Assembly: GCA_002402965.1 (NCBI GenBank)
Contig: DHGW01000092.1
Coordinates: 1 to 64,000, forward strand
DNA from: Bacteroidales bacterium UBA4788
Lineage (GTDB): Bacteria > Bacteroidota > Bacteroidia > Bacteroidales > VadinHA17
DNA length: 64,000 bases
Direction of reading: 5' to 3'
In this document: in pieces, positions 60,415-64,000 of the stretch
Layout: each line of letters begins with the position of its first letter
How positions within the stretch are numbered: position 1 is the first letter of the stretch
The notes under the pieces: generated by a model
What the model saw: the letters and a program-made list of their open reading frames with translations, nothing else
Database searches by the model: none
Told to the model about the DNA's origin: nothing
Program-made: the position numbers and the translations under genes

Positions 60415-62577
60415 CTATTCGGTCTTTATGATGGTACCGGAATAAAAGACCGTGTCGGCGCGAAGACCGTAATGATAGATGCCCGGAGCCAGACCGGGCA
60501 GGTCAACGGGCAAGACACCCGGAAACACATCCCTGTACTCGGCGGCTGACACTGTCCTGCCTATGTTGTCATAGATCGTAATAGTGACCGTATGCACACC
60601 TGTTTCCATCCTGAAATTAATACCGTTGCTGAAGGGATTTGGAAAAACCTCCAGAAACGCAGCACTCTGTCCCGGGTCCTCCAGTGTGTTCAGAACCGAG
60701 TTTTCAACCATCACAGCCTTGATCCCCAGTGAGACTGACATCGGGTAAGAGGGATGCAGGGTAAAAGGTTTCCAGGCCGATCCGTCGTGAAAGTATGCTG
60801 TATTCTGAGCAGAAGTGGGCCACTGGGCGGAGTGCACCACGGCGAACTGCGGCTGAGGCTGGATGAGCGGACTCCTGTAGAAAACAGAATAGCCTGCGTA
60901 GAAGGGACCCGTTACCTTCACGGTCCTTCCGAAGTCAACCTCCAGGAGCTGACCACTTCGCGTCTCTGTCAGCCTTAGCTTTCTTGATGCCACAACTGCT
61001 CCAGGCTGTGTTCCTCCGCTCCAGATATAGAATCTCACCGAATCTGCTGTTGAGAGAAAAGATGAGGCTGAAATCTGCAACCGGAGCCAGGCGATCTCTC
61101 CCGTACCGGAGAAGGGCATGTATTCAGCATATCTTATCAGACCGTCGGAGTTGTTTCCGGTCGAAAGTCCCCATCCGGGAGAGGAATAAGGATTTGTAGA
61201 GCCTGGATCTCCTGAAGACAAGCCGCCAAGGGTGTCCGATCTGGAGAGGTTGTAACCATACGGATCGCGACCGTTTACGACTGTAGCGCCTAGTCCTGAA
61301 GGATCAAGCCATGAGCTCAGGTGGCTGGATGGTAAGGTGGTTATATTAAACATCCTTGAGAGCTTGGCGAAATAGTCGTTTGACGGATCACTGCATGTGG
61401 CGCCTCCGCCGGTGAGTGTTCCACGCAGCCTGCCGTTCTGATCATAGAGTGGCCCTCCCGATGAACCCGGCTCAGTGGTCCCTGTCTCCCACCTCAATAT
61501 ACGCCAGAAACCATTTGCAACGTATCCCAATGGGTAGGAGGCTGAAAGCGGAGGGTTATCATCAATAGTAATCTTCATCATATCGCCTTCAGGATGATGA
61601 ACTGTATAGGTATTTGTGGGTGTGGTGGAGGTGATATCCCATCCTGAGAAGTATGGCCTCAAAACAAGAGAAGGAAACTGGTTCAGTTCCACAAGGGAAA
61701 AATCGATGTCAGGATTTTCAGCCCGGAGCAGTGAGCCCGTCAGGGTGTGCATGTTTGACATGTCCGGCCCGTCGCACCAGGGGCTCAGATAATTGAACAC
61801 GAATATGGTGTTTTCGGCATGATCACCGGATTCAATGCAGTGGTTCGCTGTAATAATATAAGCCTTGTACTCGTTCCCGGTGTTGTTGACCATCACTCCC
61901 GTACAGAGTTCTGAGCCTGCAACGAGGAGCCGGACCGTTGAGCGGGAGGCTCTGATGTAATTGGGATTGGTTGAGCAGTTGAGGTCCACTTCACAGGCAT
62001 CAGACCTTCCGTAGTAGAGATCTTTGATACCTTCGGGACCGAAGAACCCTGCGAAATCATGAGCCACCTGCCTGACTCCTATGGAGTTCGGCGGGATACC
62101 TGTACCAGGGAAATGACATTCAAGAACAAGCCTCTCACCGGGCAGAGGCATGACGGGCATGGACCGCGTAATTGCCGTGCTCTCACGGGTAAAAGCGCCT
62201 CTGACTATCTGCCTCTGCAGATCATAAATATAGACATAGGCCCCGTCCGGAAGATTATAGGGCGAAAGAATGAGATTGAGGGAGAAGGCTCCTTTGGACG
62301 ACACAGGCAGCACCCATACAGTCTCGCTGCCGTTTTTAACAATGAAACCAGAATTACCCGGATTTAGAGAGACCTCAACCGGTATGGCAAACTGCCATGG
62401 CTGACTCTTATCCTGTTTCACCGCACGCAATGCTGCTGCATGCTGTGGATCCACGCCGATCTCATGCCACCGTTCAATGGCCGGAAAGAGAGGATTTCCC
62501 ATCGGGAACTCGGGCTGGCCGTGAATCAGAACCGTGGAAAGCAGAGAGAGGATGGATATGAGTATTCGTCCCTTCAA
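60415..62577 (-). CDS. T9SS-exported trypsin-like (S1) peptidase
   Basis: A 720-residue secreted serine peptidase. Signal peptide ILISILSLLSTVLIHGQ; a propeptide; an S1 domain with YIITANHCIESGDH (His), DIDFSLVELNQFP (Asp) and TEPGSSGGPLYDQNGRL (Ser); a beta-sandwich region; and a C-terminal T9SS sorting domain (LEVFPNPFSNGINFRM, TITIYDNIGRTV, LAPGIYHYGL). It resembles lysyl endopeptidases. It would be exported through PorV-dependent secretion and sit on the surface. Its place inside a vitamin-uptake operon is unusual. Confidence 0.88.
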   Translation of the reverse strand: MKGRILISILSLLSTVLIHGQPEFPMGNPLFPAIERWHEIGVDPQHAAALRAVKQDKSQPWQFAIPVEVSLNPGNSGFIVKNGSETVWVLPVSSKGAFSLNLILSPYNLPDGAYVYIYDLQRQIVRGAFTRESTAITRSMPVMPLPGERLVLECHFPGTGIPPNSIGVRQVAHDFAGFFGPEGIKDLYYGRSDACEVDLNCSTNPNYIRASRSTVRLLVAGSELCTGVMVNNTGNEYKAYIITANHCIESGDHAENTIFVFNYLSPWCDGPDMSNMHTLTGSLLRAENPDIDFSLVELNQFPSLVLRPYFSGWDITSTTPTNTYTVHHPEGDMMKITIDDNPPLSASYPLGYVANGFWRILRWETGTTEPGSSGGPLYDQNGRLRGTLTGGGATCSDPSNDYFAKLSRMFNITTLPSSHLSSWLDPSGLGATVVNGRDPYGYNLSRSDTLGGLSSGDPGSTNPYSSPGWGLSTGNNSDGLIRYAEYMPFSGTGEIAWLRLQISASSFLSTADSVRFYIWSGGTQPGAVVASRKLRLTETRSGQLLEVDFGRTVKVTGPFYAGYSVFYRSPLIQPQPQFAVVHSAQWPTSAQNTAYFHDGSAWKPFTLHPSYPMSVSLGIKAVMVENSVLNTLEDPGQSAAFLEVFPNPFSNGINFRMETGVHTVTITIYDNIGRTVSAAEYRDVFPGVLPVDLPGLAPGIYHYGLRADTVFYSGTIIKTE

Positions 62578-62616
62578 TATTTTCGGGTTACAGCGCTAAA
62601 ATTAGTCAAAAAGTGA

Positions 62617-63642
62617 TTAGTCATGCATATGGAGCATAAAACCGGGTATTATTCCTGCCTGCTCAGTGTCAAGAAGCTGTCCCAGACGGTCATACACAAG
62701 GAAATCGCCCTTCTGCATGTAATCTTTTGCATCGGTGACGGCGATATTCCCGCCGGGACAGACAATCAATCTGTAGAATCGCCTGTCATCCTCACCTATA
62801 AAAGCCTCCGACGGGAGAGCCGTCGCTGTCACCGGCATTCTCCTGACTCCTTCATCGAGGTAATACAGGGTGTCACCGGCAGCATTGATTGTCAGTGATG
62901 AGGGATTGTCATCAACCGTCCTGAAGAAGAACTCCGTCTCCTTCTCCAGCGTGACGGTATTGATCCTTGCCAGCCTGGGTATCTCCTCTCCATTCCATCC
63001 TCCTGTGCAGAGAACCCATATCCTGCCGTTTTTGTCGAGAACCATGCCCTCCGGCTCCAGTCCTGTGGTGATTGAGGTGATCACCTCCCCTGAAGCCAGA
63101 TCACTTACAACAAGACTTCTTCCTCCCGACCAGTGCGCCGAGAAGAGCCTGCCTCCGGATATGATCATTGCCTCTGACGTAAAACCTATATCCATGCTGC
63201 CCGATTTCTCAATCCTGTCGAGATCAATAACCGTCACCTCCTGTGAATTCAGGCTGCTCACATAGCCTTTTCTTCCGTCAATGACCATCTGCCTTGGGGA
63301 GCCGAGGCCGGTGATGGTGCCCAGGCTCTCCATGGTTCGGATATCCACAGCCTCCATGGTGCCGGAGTTATTGACAATGATAAAGCCCCTGCTGCCGTCA
63401 ACAGCTAAAAATGAGGGAATATCACCGAGAGCCCTCATGTTTACAGCCCTAAAAAGGTCATTGTATATCTGTTTCGTTGCGAAACTGTAAAACGAAACCG
63501 ATCCGTTACCTGCATTGAAGTTACCTTCATTAAGGATGAATATGCCCTCTCCTTTCGGATAAAGCAGCGGATCATCCTGGGATTCACAGGAAACGACAAA
63601 CGTAAGGGCAAGAACTACGAGGATATTAATAAGGTTTTTCAT
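62617..63642 (-). CDS. BtuG-like beta-propeller surface lipoprotein
   Basis: A 341-residue lipoprotein (signal ending LTFVVSC) with YncE/DUF5074-type propeller repeats: EGIFILNEGNFNAGNGSVSFY, GRKGYVSSLNSQEVTVIDLD, GRIWVLCTGGWNG and GNIAVTDAKDYMQKGDFLVYD. In Bacteroides such a protein next to BtuB is BtuG, which traps cobalamin with very high affinity on the cell surface. The call rests on this arrangement (it overlaps the receptor's C-terminal codons by 17 bp) and on the length and fold. Confidence 0.8.
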   Translation of the reverse strand: MKNLINILVVLALTFVVSCESQDDPLLYPKGEGIFILNEGNFNAGNGSVSFYSFATKQIYNDLFRAVNMRALGDIPSFLAVDGSRGFIIVNNSGTMEAVDIRTMESLGTITGLGSPRQMVIDGRKGYVSSLNSQEVTVIDLDRIEKSGSMDIGFTSEAMIISGGRLFSAHWSGGRSLVVSDLASGEVITSITTGLEPEGMVLDKNGRIWVLCTGGWNGEEIPRLARINTVTLEKETEFFFRTVDDNPSSLTINAAGDTLYYLDEGVRRMPVTATALPSEAFIGEDDRRFYRLIVCPGGNIAVTDAKDYMQKGDFLVYDRLGQLLDTEQAGIIPGFMLHMHD

Positions 63643-64000
63643 CTTTTTTCTGATTATCTGACAATGTCAGGGTGAGTTTGATTTTAAAAGTTCTCAGCGG
63701 CATAGGATAATTGCGGACGCTCTCAGTGGCAGTGCCGAAGATGTTGCTGGCTTCAAACTCCGTTCTCAATCTGACAGCTCCTGCTTGAAGATCAGCTCCG
63801 GCGGAGAGGTCAGCAAGGAATTCCTGGGGCAGCCATTCACTGTTATCGGATGTGGTATACCGTCTGCTTTCCCATGATACTGAAAGGCCTGTTCTGAACC
63901 ATTTCCGGGTAGCGCTGAGGTTCAGGTTTGCATGATTGAGCGGTGCATAGATCAGCTGTCTGCCAACTGCATTGTCGTTGGCAACGGCATTCGATTCAGC
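63626..64000 (-). CDS. TonB-dependent receptor, C-terminal part (BtuB-like)
   Basis: A partial gene, open to the window end, with stop TAA at 63626-63628. The 124 visible residues are alternating amphipathic beta strands and end as TonB receptors do: QLIYAPLNHANLNLSATRK, WFRTGLSVSWESRRYTTSD, AGAVRLRTEFEASNIFG and YPMPLRTFKIKLTLTL. The PMPLRTF strand followed by an aromatic/hydrophobic last strand fits BtuB/vitamin-type receptors. The N-terminal plug lies beyond 64000. Confidence 0.85.
   Translation of the reverse strand, partial: AESNAVANDNAVGRQLIYAPLNHANLNLSATRKWFRTGLSVSWESRRYTTSDNSEWLPQEFLADLSAGADLQAGAVRLRTEFEASNIFGTATESVRNYPMPLRTFKIKLTLTLSDNQKKDEKPY

Overview
The window comes from a member of the Bacteroidota, most likely a free-living or gut-type Bacteroidales/Marinilabiliales-like bacterium; the genus cannot be named from sequence alone. 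The evidence is a complete Bat (aerotolerance) operon, a secreted peptidase with a type IX secretion C-terminal domain, a BtuB/BtuG-like cobalamin uptake set, DUF4105, DUF2490 and PorT-like proteins, and several promoters of the Bacteroidota type (TTTG or TTG, about 20 nt, TAnnTTTG). Coding density is high and genes sit in tight, often overlapping operons. No prophage, transposon, insertion sequence or CRISPR array was seen.

Layout. 1-2.9 kb: a LolA-like periplasmic protein, mnmE and a PorT-like barrel. 3.0-5.2 kb: a small envelope operon (YtxH, holin-like, unknown, AI-2E permease). 5.2-5.9 kb: non-coding DNA with an inverted-repeat element, a terminator and the wreck of a FemAB-type gene. 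5.9-11.4 kb: a five-gene Phe/Tyr operon (pheA, aminotransferase, tyrA, DAHP synthase-chorismate mutase, aroA), preceded by a Phe/Tyr-rich leader peptide and a terminator that form a ribosome-dependent attenuator. 11.5-16.5 kb: CYTH and VTT-like proteins, YceI, an SDR, and a VTC-DUF4956-DUF2490 operon. 16.6-21.9 kb: sulfatase, a small membrane protein, an EamA transporter, a GH18 lipoprotein and a GH130 phosphorylase.

22.2-26.2 kb holds the most unusual gene set: a lysine 2,3-aminomutase-type radical SAM enzyme with every lysine-recognition residue, two different D-Ala-D-Ala-ligase-like ATP-grasp enzymes, a GNAT acetyltransferase and a DUF486 membrane protein, all head to tail. It looks like a small pathway that makes and ligates a beta-amino acid. 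26.2-32.7 kb: threonine aldolase, uracil-DNA glycosylase, and a molybdopterin reductase operon (no Tat signal, fused FeS/membrane subunit) ending in a Cys/Met-type PLP enzyme. 32.7-41.5 kb: the Bat operon (MoxR, unknown, DUF58, BatD-like partner, BatA, BatB, BatC, BatD, BatE).

41.6-64 kb: DUF4105 protein, glycerol kinase, cytidylate-kinase-like protein, a frameshifted VOC gene, cold-shock protein, TrkH, tRNA-Arg(TCT), two tandem fused LeuC-LeuD-type hydro-lyases under an AraC gene, a 6S-like structured RNA with a near-perfect promoter just ahead of a BioG-like esterase, a YihY/BrkB protein, ComB, a TlpA-like thioredoxin, and on the minus strand a cobalamin-type uptake operon (BtuB-like receptor cut by the window end, BtuG-like propeller, T9SS peptidase, BtuF/C/D-like ABC system).
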